DNA of 64,000 nt from an uncultured Coprococcus sp. (GTDB lineage: Bacteria > Bacillota > Clostridia > Lachnospirales > Lachnospiraceae), in assembly GCA_934277375.1 (NCBI GenBank), contig CAKQTZ010000010.1, forward strand, positions 1-64,000, in the 5' to 3' direction. Position numbers and translations under genes: made by a program. Numbering within the stretch: the first letter of the stretch is position 1; each line of letters begins with the position of its first letter. Shown here piece by piece: positions 16,722 through 26,511 of the stretch. The notes beneath the pieces are model-generated. The model was not told the DNA's origin. It saw only the letters and a list, made by a program, of their open reading frames with translations, and searched no databases.

Positions 16722-18221
16722 ATGAACATTTCCATGATCATATATATACTGGGACAGATCATAAGGCTGGAAGGCCTTCTTATGCTCATACCATGTTTTA
16801 CATCTCTGATATATCAGGAACATGAGATGTTTTCGTTTCTGGTTGTCATAGCAGCGTGTGTAGTGATAGGTACGCTTATGACCATCAGGAAACCGTGGAA
16901 TCAGACAATATATCTTAAGGAGGGCTGCATAGCCACAGCGTTCAGCTGGATACTGCTCAGTATATTTGGCTGTATGCCATTTGTCATATCGGGGGAGATT
17001 CCATCGTTCACAAATGCCCTCTTTGAGACCATATCCGGATTCACAACCACGGGAGCCAGCATACTCAGCGATGTGGAGAGCATGTCTCACGGTATGATGC
17101 TGTGGAGGTGCTTTACACACTGGATAGGTGGTATGGGTGTACTCGTATTCCTCCTGGCGATAATCCCTATGAACAGTGCATCGGGATCGAATATGAACCT
17201 GATGAAGGCAGAGAGCCCGGGGCCTGCGGTGGGAAAACTTGTACCGAGACTGAAATATACCGCAAGGATACTGTATATCATATATTTCGGCATGACAGTT
17301 CTGGAGGTCATATTCCTGCTATTTGGACATATGCCAGTGTTCGATGCGTTGTGTACGGCGTTTGGTACGGCGGGTACTGGTGGATTTGGAATAAAAAATG
17401 ACAGCTTTGCAAGCTTTTCTCCATATATACAGTGGGTAGTCACGATATTCATGATATTGTTCGGTGTGAATTTTAACTTTTACTATTTCATATTGTTCAG
17501 GAATGTCCGCAAGGCATTGTCCATGGAGGAGGTCAGAACATACTTCCTAATCATACTTGGCGCTGTTACGATATTATTTGTGAGTCTGATGAACACTATG
17601 TCAAGTGTGTGGGAGGCGCTCAGACACGCAGCGTTCCAGGTCGCTTCGATCATAACCACAACGGGATATGCATCGGCAGACTTTGACCAGTGGTCACAGA
17701 CGTGTAAGACGGTTATAGTGATGCTCATGTTCATTGGAGCCTGTGCCGGAAGTACCGGAGGCGGTATGAAGGTGTCGAGGCTGATCATAATGTTCAAGAC
17801 AGTTGTGAAGGAGCTCAGTTCGTATTTCCATCCTAAGAATATCAAAAAGATAAATATAGATGGAAAGCCTGTGGAGCATGAGGTCGTAAGAGCTGTAAAT
17901 GTATATTTCATAACCATTATGGGTATATTCACCATATCAGTCCTTCTTGTATCCATAGAGGGCAGGGATCTGGTCACGAATTTCACGGCGGTTGCATCGT
18001 GTCTTAACAATATAGGACCGGGACTTTCACAGGTGGGACCGACACAGAACTATGGTGGACTGACAGGATTATCAAAATATGTGCTGATGTTCGACATGCT
18101 TGCGGGCAGACTTGAGCTGTTCCCGCTTCTGCTGATATTCAATCCATGCGTCTACAGAGACATGTTTGTTGGGATTTTAAGACACATAAGAATACGCATA
18201 GAACGCAGAAAAGAATGTTGA
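16722..18221 (+). CDS. trkH: TrkH-family potassium transporter (499 aa)
   Basis: An integral membrane protein with four P-loop repeats. Selectivity-filter segments are visible as TTGAS (near residue 108), GTAGTGGFG (near 218), TTGYAS (near 308) and the glycine-rich turn in NNIGPGLSQVG (near 428), with CAGSTGGGMK in between. SD AGGAGG at 16709-16714. It is the ion-conducting partner of the upstream trkA product and takes up potassium. Confidence 0.95.
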   Translation: MNISMIIYILGQIIRLEGLLMLIPCFTSLIYQEHEMFSFLVVIAACVVIGTLMTIRKPWNQTIYLKEGCIATAFSWILLSIFGCMPFVISGEIPSFTNALFETISGFTTTGASILSDVESMSHGMMLWRCFTHWIGGMGVLVFLLAIIPMNSASGSNMNLMKAESPGPAVGKLVPRLKYTARILYIIYFGMTVLEVIFLLFGHMPVFDALCTAFGTAGTGGFGIKNDSFASFSPYIQWVVTIFMILFGVNFNFYYFILFRNVRKALSMEEVRTYFLIILGAVTILFVSLMNTMSSVWEALRHAAFQVASIITTTGYASADFDQWSQTCKTVIVMLMFIGACAGSTGGGMKVSRLIIMFKTVVKELSSYFHPKNIKKINIDGKPVEHEVVRAVNVYFITIMGIFTISVLLVSIEGRDLVTNFTAVASCLNNIGPGLSQVGPTQNYGGLTGLSKYVLMFDMLAGRLELFPLLLIFNPCVYRDMFVGILRHIRIRIERRKEC

Positions 18222-18340
18222 TAAATGTTATCATTACAAATGGCGGGACAACCGTTGACATATTGGAAGGTTATGGATATACTTACAAGTAGTTAGACAC
18301 ACCTAACTATAGCTCTTCCAATCATTTTATAAAGAAAAGG

Positions 18341-18377
18341 CGGGAGTCCATTACTAAATGATGGGCTTCCGTTTTTT
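18341..18377 (+). terminator. Terminator after trkAH
   Basis: CGGGAGTCCATTA and TGATGGGCTTCCG pair (two G-U type mismatches), followed by TTTTTT. Confidence 0.75.
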
Positions 18378-18455
18378 CTTTTTCAGATCACTGTGGAAGG
18401 TGTGACTTAAATATCCTTACAAAGAGAACTTGCATAGAGCAAAGTTTTGGAGATT

Positions 18456-18464
18456 TGTTATAAT
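18456..18464 (+). promoter_or_regulatory. Extended -10 promoter of the two-component operon
   Basis: TGTTATAAT is a TG-extended -10 about 75 bp before the response-regulator start. No good -35 was seen at 17 bp. Confidence 0.55.
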
Positions 18465-18536
18465 GGGACATAACTGGGAGACGGTGTCTTCCTGGGGATA
18501 CATATATATTTTTATATACAGATAAGGAGTAAAAAC

Positions 18537-19247
18537 ATGGAGAATGATAAAGAACAGGTAAAAGTGCTTGTAGTTGATGATGAGCAGGACATAAGGAACC
18601 TGCTCAATATATATCTTAAGAGACTTGGATTCGAGGTGGTCATGGCGGCTGACGGCCTCGAGGCTGTTGAGACTGTGAGGGCGGATAAGGACATAGATCT
18701 CATAGTTATGGATATCATGATGCCAAAACTTTCTGGAACTGAGGCGTGTGAGAAGATAAGAGAATTTTCTGCTATACCTGTGCTGTTTCTGACGGCCAAG
18801 ACGAAGGAGCCTGATCAGAATGAAGCCTACGATGTAGGGGGAGATGATTTCCTGCCGAAACCATTTACCCAGAGTGAGTTCAATCGAAAGGTAAATGCGC
18901 TTATCAGAAGATATAAGGTATACAGAGGCAAGTCAGAGACTGATCCGAAGAATATATCTGTGGGCAATATAAGCATAGATTCATTCAAGCGTGTTGTGAC
19001 GAAGAACGGGGAAGTTATCAAGCTCACTGACAAAGAGTATGCACTGCTGTTCTTCCTTGTGGAGCACAGAGGAAGTCCATGGTCACTTGAGGCTTTGTAC
19101 GAAAACATATGGCAGGAGAAGTACCTGCCGTCTTCATCAAATACGGTTATGGTACACATCCTCAGATTGCGTCAGAAGATCGAGGACAATTCTGCACAGC
19201 CAGAGATAATAAGGACCATATACGGAAAGGGATATCAGGTAGACTGA
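18537..19247 (+). CDS. OmpR/VanR-type response regulator (236 aa)
   Basis: The receiver domain starts at VLVVDDEQDIRNLL with the phospho-acceptor Asp in LIVMDIMMPKLSG (about residue 61), a conserved Thr in FLTAKT, and a Lys in FLPKPF. The C-terminal winged helix contains VITKNGEVIKLTDKEYALL-type strands and a recognition region in SNTVMVHILRLRQKIE. AAGGAG lies upstream of ATG 18537. The histidine kinase starts 2 bp later. Targets are not apparent from the sequence. Confidence 0.94.
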   Translation: MENDKEQVKVLVVDDEQDIRNLLNIYLKRLGFEVVMAADGLEAVETVRADKDIDLIVMDIMMPKLSGTEACEKIREFSAIPVLFLTAKTKEPDQNEAYDVGGDDFLPKPFTQSEFNRKVNALIRRYKVYRGKSETDPKNISVGNISIDSFKRVVTKNGEVIKLTDKEYALLFFLVEHRGSPWSLEALYENIWQEKYLPSSSNTVMVHILRLRQKIEDNSAQPEIIRTIYGKGYQVD

Positions 19248-19248
19248 T

Positions 19249-20823
19249 ATGAACGGAACATTCAGACGTACCCTCAGGGTGAAGATGTTTATAGTGGTGG
19301 TGCTGGGGCTTTTGCTATCTATAGTAATATACTTTGGTGGAATATTTGCACTGAACAAATATGTGACCGATGTGTATATGAGCCCGGAGCACACATCCAG
19401 AAGAGCAGCTCGGGAGATACAGAGTTTTGCATCGTATGTAACCAGCCATTCAATAAAGGGTACCGACACAAGGGCACTGCGCGCATGGCAGGAACAGAGA
19501 AGCGATGTATATATACTCATATACAATAACGATGATATAGTGTTTGACTCGGACTGGGTGATCCAGAAGAAGGGTGCATACAAATATATAATAACCAACT
19601 CTGATACAGGAGAGGTCATAATACTTATACAGGACTCATATGGAACCATAAGGAAGATCAGGAAAACCGGCAGAATCGGCAACAAAAAGTCAGATTCATC
19701 CGAGACCGCAGGTGATGAGACCCTGTATGATGCGTCAACGGAATCTGCTGTGGAGATACCGGGAGACAGCAGTGCTGTCAGGTCTTTGGAGTTTGATTAT
19801 AACTTTTATCCGGTCCTGTTCAAGGACGGAGTGTTTGATGTATGTATAGTGGATTATTCTGATGACACACTGAAAGAGGTCGGCAAGATCGTCATGTTCG
19901 TATTGTGCTGTGCCATATTTATAGCCATAATAATATATTATTTTGGCAGAGAGATAGGCAGGATGAGGAGACTGACAAAAGAAGTCATGGATATAAAAGA
20001 CGTTGATATCAATGGACCGATCACGATACATGGACAGGATGAGATATGTATGCTGGCTGAGAATATAGATACCATGAGGCAGACTATCATCGAGCAGCTC
20101 AGCCGTGAAAGGGAAGCGTGGCAGGCGAACAGTGATCTGGTCACTGCTATGGCACACGATATACGAACTCCGCTCACAGTTATGACCGGATATCTGGAAC
20201 TCATAAAGAATAAGGAGTATTCATCACAGGAGGAGCTTGATGAATATATACGTGTGAGTTCAGAGAAGGCGGAACAGCTCAGGACGATGTCAGACAAGAT
20301 GTTCAGATATTTCTATGTATATTCAAAGGGCAATGATGAGCTTAAGATGGAGACATTTCCTGCGGGATCCTTCCTTGACCAGATGCTGGGAGAGTATGTT
20401 GTGCTTCTCGGGGAAAATGGATATCAGTTCAACATCAATATATCTGACCGTGAGGCAGAGATATCAGTGGATGTACAGGGTATGAAGAGAATTACTGATA
20501 ACGTATTCACTAATATCAGGAAATATTCAGACAAATCAAAACCTGTTGATATCAGGGTACATATCGATGTGAGAAGAGTCCGGATATTTTTCAGAAATTA
20601 TATCAACCCTGATAACAAGAATGTGGAGAGTACCCATATAGGTACACTGACCTGCCAGAAGATGGCTGAGGAGATGGATGGCTCATTTACAGTCAGCAAA
20701 AAGGGAAGAATGTATGAGGCTGCACTTACACTTCCAAATGTCCTGTACGGTGAAGATAACCACATAGGCAAAAAGGGGCTTACAGCTATACTTTCCAGTG
20801 GTAATGGGAACATAAATTCATAA
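19249..20823 (+). CDS. Sensor histidine kinase (524 aa)
   Basis: Two transmembrane helices (residues about 10-35 and 215-235) frame an extracellular sensor domain of about 180 residues. A HAMP-like segment follows. The phosphorylation site is AMAHDIRTPLTVMTGYLE (His near 304). The ATPase domain has an N-box at RITDNVFTNIRKYS, and the G-boxes are weak, as in VanS-like kinases. The ligand is unknown. Partner of the regulator encoded immediately upstream. Confidence 0.92.
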   Translation: MNGTFRRTLRVKMFIVVVLGLLLSIVIYFGGIFALNKYVTDVYMSPEHTSRRAAREIQSFASYVTSHSIKGTDTRALRAWQEQRSDVYILIYNNDDIVFDSDWVIQKKGAYKYIITNSDTGEVIILIQDSYGTIRKIRKTGRIGNKKSDSSETAGDETLYDASTESAVEIPGDSSAVRSLEFDYNFYPVLFKDGVFDVCIVDYSDDTLKEVGKIVMFVLCCAIFIAIIIYYFGREIGRMRRLTKEVMDIKDVDINGPITIHGQDEICMLAENIDTMRQTIIEQLSREREAWQANSDLVTAMAHDIRTPLTVMTGYLELIKNKEYSSQEELDEYIRVSSEKAEQLRTMSDKMFRYFYVYSKGNDELKMETFPAGSFLDQMLGEYVVLLGENGYQFNINISDREAEISVDVQGMKRITDNVFTNIRKYSDKSKPVDIRVHIDVRRVRIFFRNYINPDNKNVESTHIGTLTCQKMAEEMDGSFTVSKKGRMYEAALTLPNVLYGEDNHIGKKGLTAILSSGNGNINS

Positions 20824-20870
20824 ATGGTGCTGATAAAACACATACTACATTGTAATGGAGGTGTGATGTG

Positions 20871-21860
20871 ATGAATATTTTATTTTATGATACTAAAAAG
20901 TATGACGTGGATTCATTTGATGCGATAAAGGATCAATATCCACAGATAAATATAGACTACACGAAGACAGATCTGTCACCCAGAACTGCACGTCTTGCAG
21001 CTGGCTATGATGCCATATGTGCATTTGTGAGTTCGGATGTGGGGGAACAGGTGGTAAGATCGCTCAGTGAAGCCGGTGTGAAGCTTATACTTATGAGGTG
21101 TGCAGGTTACAACAATGTGGATCTTCAGACCGCCGAAGAGTGTGGCATGACAGTTATGCGCGTCCCTGGGTATTCACCGGAGGCCGTAGCAGAGCATGCC
21201 ATGGCACTTGCTATGGCAGTAAACAGAAAACTTCACAAGAGTTATATAAAGGTAAGGGAGAACAATTTCAGCCTGGTGGGACTTACAGGTATGAATTTCC
21301 ATGGCAAGACTGCCGGAATAGTTGGAACAGGCAAGATAGGTGCTGCCATGGCGCGTATCTGCCGGGGATTCGGAATGAATGTAATAGCGTATGATAAGTA
21401 TACGAATCCTGATCTCGACTTTGTGACATATGTGGGGCTTGATGAACTGTTAGCTAAGTCGGACCTCATATCATTGCACTGTCCTCTGATAGATGACACA
21501 TATCATATGATCAATGAGAAAACCATTTCTCAGATGAAGGATCATGTGATACTTGTAAACACATCAAGAGGAGCTCTTATAAAGACTGACGATCTGATAG
21601 CAGGTATAAGAAGCAGGAAATTTTTCGGTGTCGGACTTGATGTGTATGAGGAGGAGACTCCGAATGTATTTGAAAACAGGGAGGACGATATACTTGAGAC
21701 CTCTGTCACGGCTAGACTTCTGTCATTCCCGAATGTGATAGTGACATCCCATCAGGGATTTTTGACAGAGGAGGCTCTTGAGGCCATAAGCCGGACTACC
21801 CTTGACAATGCTGTTTCGTATGCTGATGGACAGATATGCGGGGCAAATGTAGTAAAATAG
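20871..21860 (+). CDS. D-2-hydroxyacid dehydrogenase, probably D-lactate dehydrogenase (329 aa)
   Basis: ATG 20871 preferred over GTG 20868 for better spacing to GGAGGTG. The NAD-binding fold carries GIVGTGKIGAAMARI and the D in VIAYDKY. Catalytic residues are the Arg in VNTSRGALI, the Glu in VYEEETP and the His in SHQGFLTEEAL. The sequence is closest in pattern to fermentative D-lactate dehydrogenases (LdhA/HdhD type). It probably reduces pyruvate to D-lactate. It is preceded by the two-component genes with a 47-bp gap and may be cotranscribed. Confidence 0.88.
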   Translation: MNILFYDTKKYDVDSFDAIKDQYPQINIDYTKTDLSPRTARLAAGYDAICAFVSSDVGEQVVRSLSEAGVKLILMRCAGYNNVDLQTAEECGMTVMRVPGYSPEAVAEHAMALAMAVNRKLHKSYIKVRENNFSLVGLTGMNFHGKTAGIVGTGKIGAAMARICRGFGMNVIAYDKYTNPDLDFVTYVGLDELLAKSDLISLHCPLIDDTYHMINEKTISQMKDHVILVNTSRGALIKTDDLIAGIRSRKFFGVGLDVYEEETPNVFENREDDILETSVTARLLSFPNVIVTSHQGFLTEEALEAISRTTLDNAVSYADGQICGANVVK

Positions 21861-21952
21861 ATTAAAAAGTCTACTATTCGTTGCCTAAGATCAATTAACT
21901 GTGTTATGATAGCGTAAGTGAAGCAGAATATGAGAATGATCGGGATGTCATT

Positions 21953-22183
21953 ATGACTATATATGATGAACTGATCAATTTTCACAGAACGACAGGGGAG
22001 TTCGACAAGGCTCTGTATTTCTGCAGACAGGCTCTCCGATTTGCCCAAAAAGAAGATAGGGAGGATACCAGAAGATACGGTGATGCAAAGGACAGGCTGA
22101 ATGAAGCCGTGAGGATATACCAGTTAAGGCAAAACTTCAGCAGTGATCTGGAGAAGGTGGCTGGGCGGCGATGGCTGCCTTAG
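21953..22183 (+). CDS. Small TPR-like protein (76 aa)
   Basis: The frame encodes a helical protein with a TPR-like stretch (EFDKALYFCRQALRFAQ then EAVRIYQLRQNF). A promoter-like TATGAT is visible about 45 bp upstream, with TTGCCT at 18 bp. A hairpin lies just after it (22205-22234). The ribosome site is weak (GGGATG). It lies alone between the dehydrogenase and the MoxR operon. No family recognised; expression uncertain. Confidence 0.5.
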   Translation: MTIYDELINFHRTTGEFDKALYFCRQALRFAQKEDREDTRRYGDAKDRLNEAVRIYQLRQNFSSDLEKVAGRRWLP

Positions 22184-22204
22184 AGTGCATGGTGTACATG
22201 TATA

Positions 22205-22234
22205 CAGGGAGGAGGTCTGTTGGCTTCCTCCCTG
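22205..22234 (+). terminator. Hairpin without T-run
   Basis: CAGGGAGGA and TCCTCCCTG pair around a GG-TCTGTTGG-CT loop. No U-tract follows, so termination is uncertain. Confidence 0.4.
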
Positions 22235-22271
22235 ATGCGTATAGAGAAATATATTTAGATTGGAGACGGAG

Positions 22272-23237
22272 ATGAATTATAACGATAAAGTTCTGGATGT
22301 TATAGACGAGGTCAAGAAGGTCGTCATAGGTAAGGATATATGTGTTGCTAAGATAATGGCGGCGATAATAGCCGGTGGAAATATTCTGATGGATGACGTA
22401 CCCGGAGTGGGTAAGACAACGATGGCCATCGCATTTGCAAATGCAATGGGGCTGGACAATAAAAGGGTTCAGTTTACACCTGATGTACTGCCGGGAGATA
22501 TAACAGGTTTCACAATGTATGACAAGGCGTCAAATAAATTCATCTACAGGCCGGGAGCGGTTATGTGCAACCTTTTTCTGGCGGATGAGATAAACAGAAC
22601 TTCACCTAAAACACAGTCAGCTCTCCTTGAGGTTATGGAGGAGGGACATGTCACTGTAGATGGTGTGACGTACCCTGTGCCTGATCCGTTTATAGTGATA
22701 GCAACAGAGAATCCTATAGGAAGCGCCGGTACTCAGCTGCTTCCTGATTCGCAGCTCGACAGATTTATGGTCTGCCTGAAGCTTGGATATCCATCTATAG
22801 AAAATGAGCTTGATATAGTTAAGGGCAGAACCTCGGCACATGGTTTTGACGAGGTCAGTCCTGTTATGGGAGATGGAGATCTGAGACTTATAAGGGAGGA
22901 AGTAAAGCAGGTCAAGGTGAGCGACGATGTGTATTCATATATAGGACAGCTTGTGACGGCGACAAGGGATAATCCAAGTATAGAGCTTGGCGTCAGCCCG
23001 CGAGGAACTATAGCGCTGACTAAGATGGCAAAAAGCTGGGCGTATATAAGCGGCAGAGATTTTGTCATACCTGAGGATGTACAGATGGTATGGACTGATG
23101 TCATAAGGCACAGGATCATACTGAATGCGAAGGCCAGAGTAAATCATATAACACAGGAAGCTGTGCTCAAGGATATCATGGAGAAGGTGTATAAGCCTAC
23201 AGTGAGGAAAAGGAATACAGCAAAGATAGTCAGATAG
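22272..23237 (+). CDS. MoxR-family AAA+ ATPase (321 aa)
   Basis: Start at ATG 22272 (an in-frame TTG lies 12 bp upstream). Walker A is GVGKTTMA near residue 42, Walker B is LFLADEINRTSPKTQ near 107, sensor 1 is ATENP near 145, and arginine-finger and lid segments follow (SPRGTIAL). MoxR ATPases act as chaperones for proteins made by linked DUF58 genes. It is first of three genes with the DUF58 and transglutaminase proteins, an operon layout common in bacteria. Confidence 0.93.
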   Translation: MNYNDKVLDVIDEVKKVVIGKDICVAKIMAAIIAGGNILMDDVPGVGKTTMAIAFANAMGLDNKRVQFTPDVLPGDITGFTMYDKASNKFIYRPGAVMCNLFLADEINRTSPKTQSALLEVMEEGHVTVDGVTYPVPDPFIVIATENPIGSAGTQLLPDSQLDRFMVCLKLGYPSIENELDIVKGRTSAHGFDEVSPVMGDGDLRLIREEVKQVKVSDDVYSYIGQLVTATRDNPSIELGVSPRGTIALTKMAKSWAYISGRDFVIPEDVQMVWTDVIRHRIILNAKARVNHITQEAVLKDIMEKVYKPTVRKRNTAKIVR

Positions 23238-23259
23238 TCAGATGCAGTGGGGATGATGT

Positions 23260-24351
23260 ATGAAACGAGGATTGGTGTATATAGCCATGCTGGGCATGTG
23301 TATATATATAGGAATAGTGAACAGTCAGAAAGCTTATTTTTATGCTGCGATGCTTATGGCTGCAGTGCTTGTGTGTCTGCTGGCAGGATTATTTGTAAAA
23401 TATGTGCAGACAGAAGTTAAGATGCAGATGAATATCCCTGTTGTCGAGAAGAACAGTACATTTTATCCGGAACTTACGGTTCGATCTTCCAGAGGGCAGG
23501 TTCCATATGTATCTGCCATGTTCAGGGTGATGGCAGCCGGTATGAACAGGAAGAAACGCAGCACATTCAGGCAGATGGATAACCATGATGGCAGATGTGT
23601 CGGAAGCATGAGTCTGTCAGTGTGTGGCAGATATGAGATACAGGCAGTGGATGTCAGGGTGTATGATGCGTTTCACATGTTTTATATCAGAAAACGTGTG
23701 AAAAATAATGCATATATATATGTTCTGCCGCAGTGCTATATGCTGCCGGTGGAGGTTACGAAACAGACCAGGGATTTTGTTACAGACAGTGACATATATT
23801 ATTCGGATGTACGGGGCGATGACAGCACAGAGACATATCAGATTAGGGAATATCAGCCGGGAGACCGTATGATGAACATACATTGGAAGCTTTCTGCCAG
23901 ACAGGATGAGATAATGGTAAGGGATATGGCAAAGACATTGTCCTGTCCTGTGATCATATGTATGAATCTGGATGGCAAGGATAACCGGCATTATGGACAG
24001 GCTATGTCAGTGACGCTTGAATCCATGGTGTCCCTCAGTTTTTCTCTGATAGACGTCAGGGTTCCGCATTTTATCGCGTGGTACGATCCGGAGGAGATGT
24101 CTATTACAAGATACAGGATACTCCGCGAGGAGGATGTGTATGATGCTGCGGCAAAATTATCATACATAGATGCCAGAAGTGCGGACAGCTATGATGTTAT
24201 AGGCATGTACAGAGACAGGTACAGAGGCGAAGATTTTACTACATTTATTGATATAGATATGAAAGGAAATATAGAATGTGGGGACAGTGTATTCCATGTA
24301 GATTTCAAGACGATAAAGAGAGATCTTGCCAGGGCTTATCTCACTGTCTGA
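23260..24351 (+). CDS. DUF58 domain membrane protein (363 aa)
   Basis: Two N-terminal transmembrane helices (residues about 5-22 and 27-46) lead to a soluble region with the DUF58 signature IREYQPGDRMMNIHWKLSAR near residue 193 and a VIICMNLDG strand of a vWA-like fold. ATG 23260 lies 22 bp after moxR. It is expected to work with the MoxR protein; its biochemical role is unknown. Confidence 0.9.
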   Translation: MKRGLVYIAMLGMCIYIGIVNSQKAYFYAAMLMAAVLVCLLAGLFVKYVQTEVKMQMNIPVVEKNSTFYPELTVRSSRGQVPYVSAMFRVMAAGMNRKKRSTFRQMDNHDGRCVGSMSLSVCGRYEIQAVDVRVYDAFHMFYIRKRVKNNAYIYVLPQCYMLPVEVTKQTRDFVTDSDIYYSDVRGDDSTETYQIREYQPGDRMMNIHWKLSARQDEIMVRDMAKTLSCPVIICMNLDGKDNRHYGQAMSVTLESMVSLSFSLIDVRVPHFIAWYDPEEMSITRYRILREEDVYDAAAKLSYIDARSADSYDVIGMYRDRYRGEDFTTFIDIDMKGNIECGDSVFHVDFKTIKRDLARAYLTV

Positions 24352-24394
24352 AGAATGCTCTGGGGAATATGTCCTAGGTTATAGAGGTGCTGAT

Positions 24395-26503
24395 TTGAGA
24401 ATTGTATTGAGCCTGGCAGTGTGGATGCTGTCAGTTGGATTGACATATCTGGTTGGAGATATTGCGTATAGTTCAGACATAGATTCGTATATCAATATGG
24501 CAGATCTCACACCGGTGTACATAGTTGGCGGTCTTATGATAGCGCTTGTCTATGCACTGTGGTATATGCTCAGAAGGGAGAACAGGCTGCTGGACATAGC
24601 CGGACCTGTATGCGTTCTGGCTGTGTGGGGACTTGCCAGGAGAAAAGTGTTGTATGCCGGTGGCAATGGAATGATATACAGTATAGCTTTCGGTCTCAAG
24701 AAGACATATGGGATCAAGACCGGAATGGCTGAGATTGATTATGTAAGTGTGGAGGCTATAGCTGAGTTCGTGCTGTTCGCCACAGCAATTGTGATGTTCT
24801 TTTCTGCGTATATGATATACAGGTGCAACAGCATAATGATAGCGGTGGCCCTTTCATTTCTGGTGATCGCCTCTGGCGCAGCGATAAGTGTTCATGTGAG
24901 ACCGCAGGGAATAGTATTGACTGTCCTCGCACTTATTATCACAAGATATATACTGATGCGGAAAGGACAGCTCATATCACCGGTGTGGAATGTTGCAATC
25001 CCGGTTGTGGCACTTGTGCTGTGTATAACCAGTGCACTGCTTATCTATGAGAACGTCTACGACAGTGGTATAAAGAAACAGGGAAAGCTTCTTGAATTAA
25101 TTGACAACATAGAGTATTTCGTCATGGGTGAAAATGGCAAGGGATATTCAAAATATTATAAGATAGACGACTCAGAGGTGAATCCCACAGATGAGGTGGT
25201 AGACGAGATTACCAGGAAAGAAAAGCCCGATGGCAACTTGTATGTAAAGGTCAGGAGCTATGTTGTGTATGAGGACGGTACATGGCACAACAGGGATACG
25301 GGCTTAAGTCCTGATGACAAGACACTCATGGGATACGACAAAGAAGTGTTCTCCAGGTATGAGTCGGAACTAAACAATATCACTGGTGGACATCAGGAGT
25401 TCTCAGATGAGGTTATGAATGAGATAGTGACATACATAGATGATCACATGTCCTATACAACTTCACCCGGTAAATTTGCAGCCGGGGAGGATCCGGTCAT
25501 GTATGCACTGTATACAGGACACCAGGGGTACTGTATACACTTTGCCACTGCTGCAGCCGTAGGATTCAGGACGGTGGGGATCCCTACCCGTTACAATACC
25601 GGATATGTGGTGCCGTCTTCTGCGTGGGTCAGACAGGCAAATGGTACTTACCGTGCTTCTATATTGGACAAATACAGTCATGCATGGATAGAGGCGTATG
25701 ATTTTTCTGCGGACAATTGGACGATCGTGGATGCAACCCCTCTGGGAGACAGGGCAGATGTGCTTGATATACCACAGGAGCCAGATAAGAACAGTGGAAA
25801 TAACGATGAGAATATAACATCCGAGACATTGACTACGGAGGCTGATATCAGTACAGAGATCAGCACAGAACAGGTTACAAGTGAGACAGAGATCACTGAT
25901 TCTGAAGTCACAACTGAAGCCGAACCTGACAGCACTGAGGAAAGACAGATAACGGGAACTGGTGATGCCGACAGTTCGACCGGAGCAAATGCCGGTGACG
26001 GCAATGGAACAGGACTGGAACAGGCAGGACACAGCAAGGCGTTCTATATTGTGATATGTACGATATTGATCCTGCTGGCAGCGGCATCGGTACTGTGGTG
26101 GCGGCGCAGGATCACGGTGCTTCGCAGACACCAGAGACTTACAGGCAGAAACAGGATAAATGCTGTGTATGAAATGTCGGCTCTTATATATGATATGCTG
26201 TGCTTTGCAGGCATGATAGATAAGGTAAGCCCTGATGATATGGAATATGCTGATGCTGTGACACAGCAGTGCCGCATGATAAAGGGCGATGAGTTCAGGA
26301 GTTTTATCGCATGTGTTCAGGCAGCCGTATATGGACAGCATGAGCCGGATGATGAGCAGATGAAGGCCGCCAGACGGTTATATAATAAGGTCAGGGCATA
26401 TTCGTATTGGAGTCTGAATCTCCGGGGAAAGTTCAGGTGGTCGTATGTGAGATGCTTTGATCCGGCACCTCGGAGAAAGAAAAAACATGTAAGAAAAGAG
26501 TAG
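24395..26503 (+). CDS. Transglutaminase-like membrane protein (TgpA-type, 702 aa)
   Basis: Start proposed at TTG 24395, 5 bp after AGAGGTG. An in-frame TTG at 24326 inside the DUF58 gene is possible but gives a non-hydrophobic leader. About six N-terminal helices precede an extracellular transglutaminase core with GYCIHFATAAAVGFR (Cys), KYSHAWIEAYD (His) and WTIVDATP (Asp), the full Cys-His-Asp triad. A Thr/Ser/Glu-rich linker of about 95 residues and a last helix (FYIVICTILILLAAASVLWW) follow, then a basic cytoplasmic tail. Third gene of the MoxR operon. Likely acts on wall or surface proteins; this is inference. Confidence 0.85.
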   Translation: MRIVLSLAVWMLSVGLTYLVGDIAYSSDIDSYINMADLTPVYIVGGLMIALVYALWYMLRRENRLLDIAGPVCVLAVWGLARRKVLYAGGNGMIYSIAFGLKKTYGIKTGMAEIDYVSVEAIAEFVLFATAIVMFFSAYMIYRCNSIMIAVALSFLVIASGAAISVHVRPQGIVLTVLALIITRYILMRKGQLISPVWNVAIPVVALVLCITSALLIYENVYDSGIKKQGKLLELIDNIEYFVMGENGKGYSKYYKIDDSEVNPTDEVVDEITRKEKPDGNLYVKVRSYVVYEDGTWHNRDTGLSPDDKTLMGYDKEVFSRYESELNNITGGHQEFSDEVMNEIVTYIDDHMSYTTSPGKFAAGEDPVMYALYTGHQGYCIHFATAAAVGFRTVGIPTRYNTGYVVPSSAWVRQANGTYRASILDKYSHAWIEAYDFSADNWTIVDATPLGDRADVLDIPQEPDKNSGNNDENITSETLTTEADISTEISTEQVTSETEITDSEVTTEAEPDSTEERQITGTGDADSSTGANAGDGNGTGLEQAGHSKAFYIVICTILILLAAASVLWWRRRITVLRRHQRLTGRNRINAVYEMSALIYDMLCFAGMIDKVSPDDMEYADAVTQQCRMIKGDEFRSFIACVQAAVYGQHEPDDEQMKAARRLYNKVRAYSYWSLNLRGKFRWSYVRCFDPAPRRKKKHVRKE

Positions 26504-26511
26504 TAGGAAAC

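Noticed and set aside
25463..26341. 292-codon minus-strand frame
   Set aside because: Antisense shadow of the transglutaminase gene; Cys/His/Arg-rich nonsense pattern and no ribosome site.
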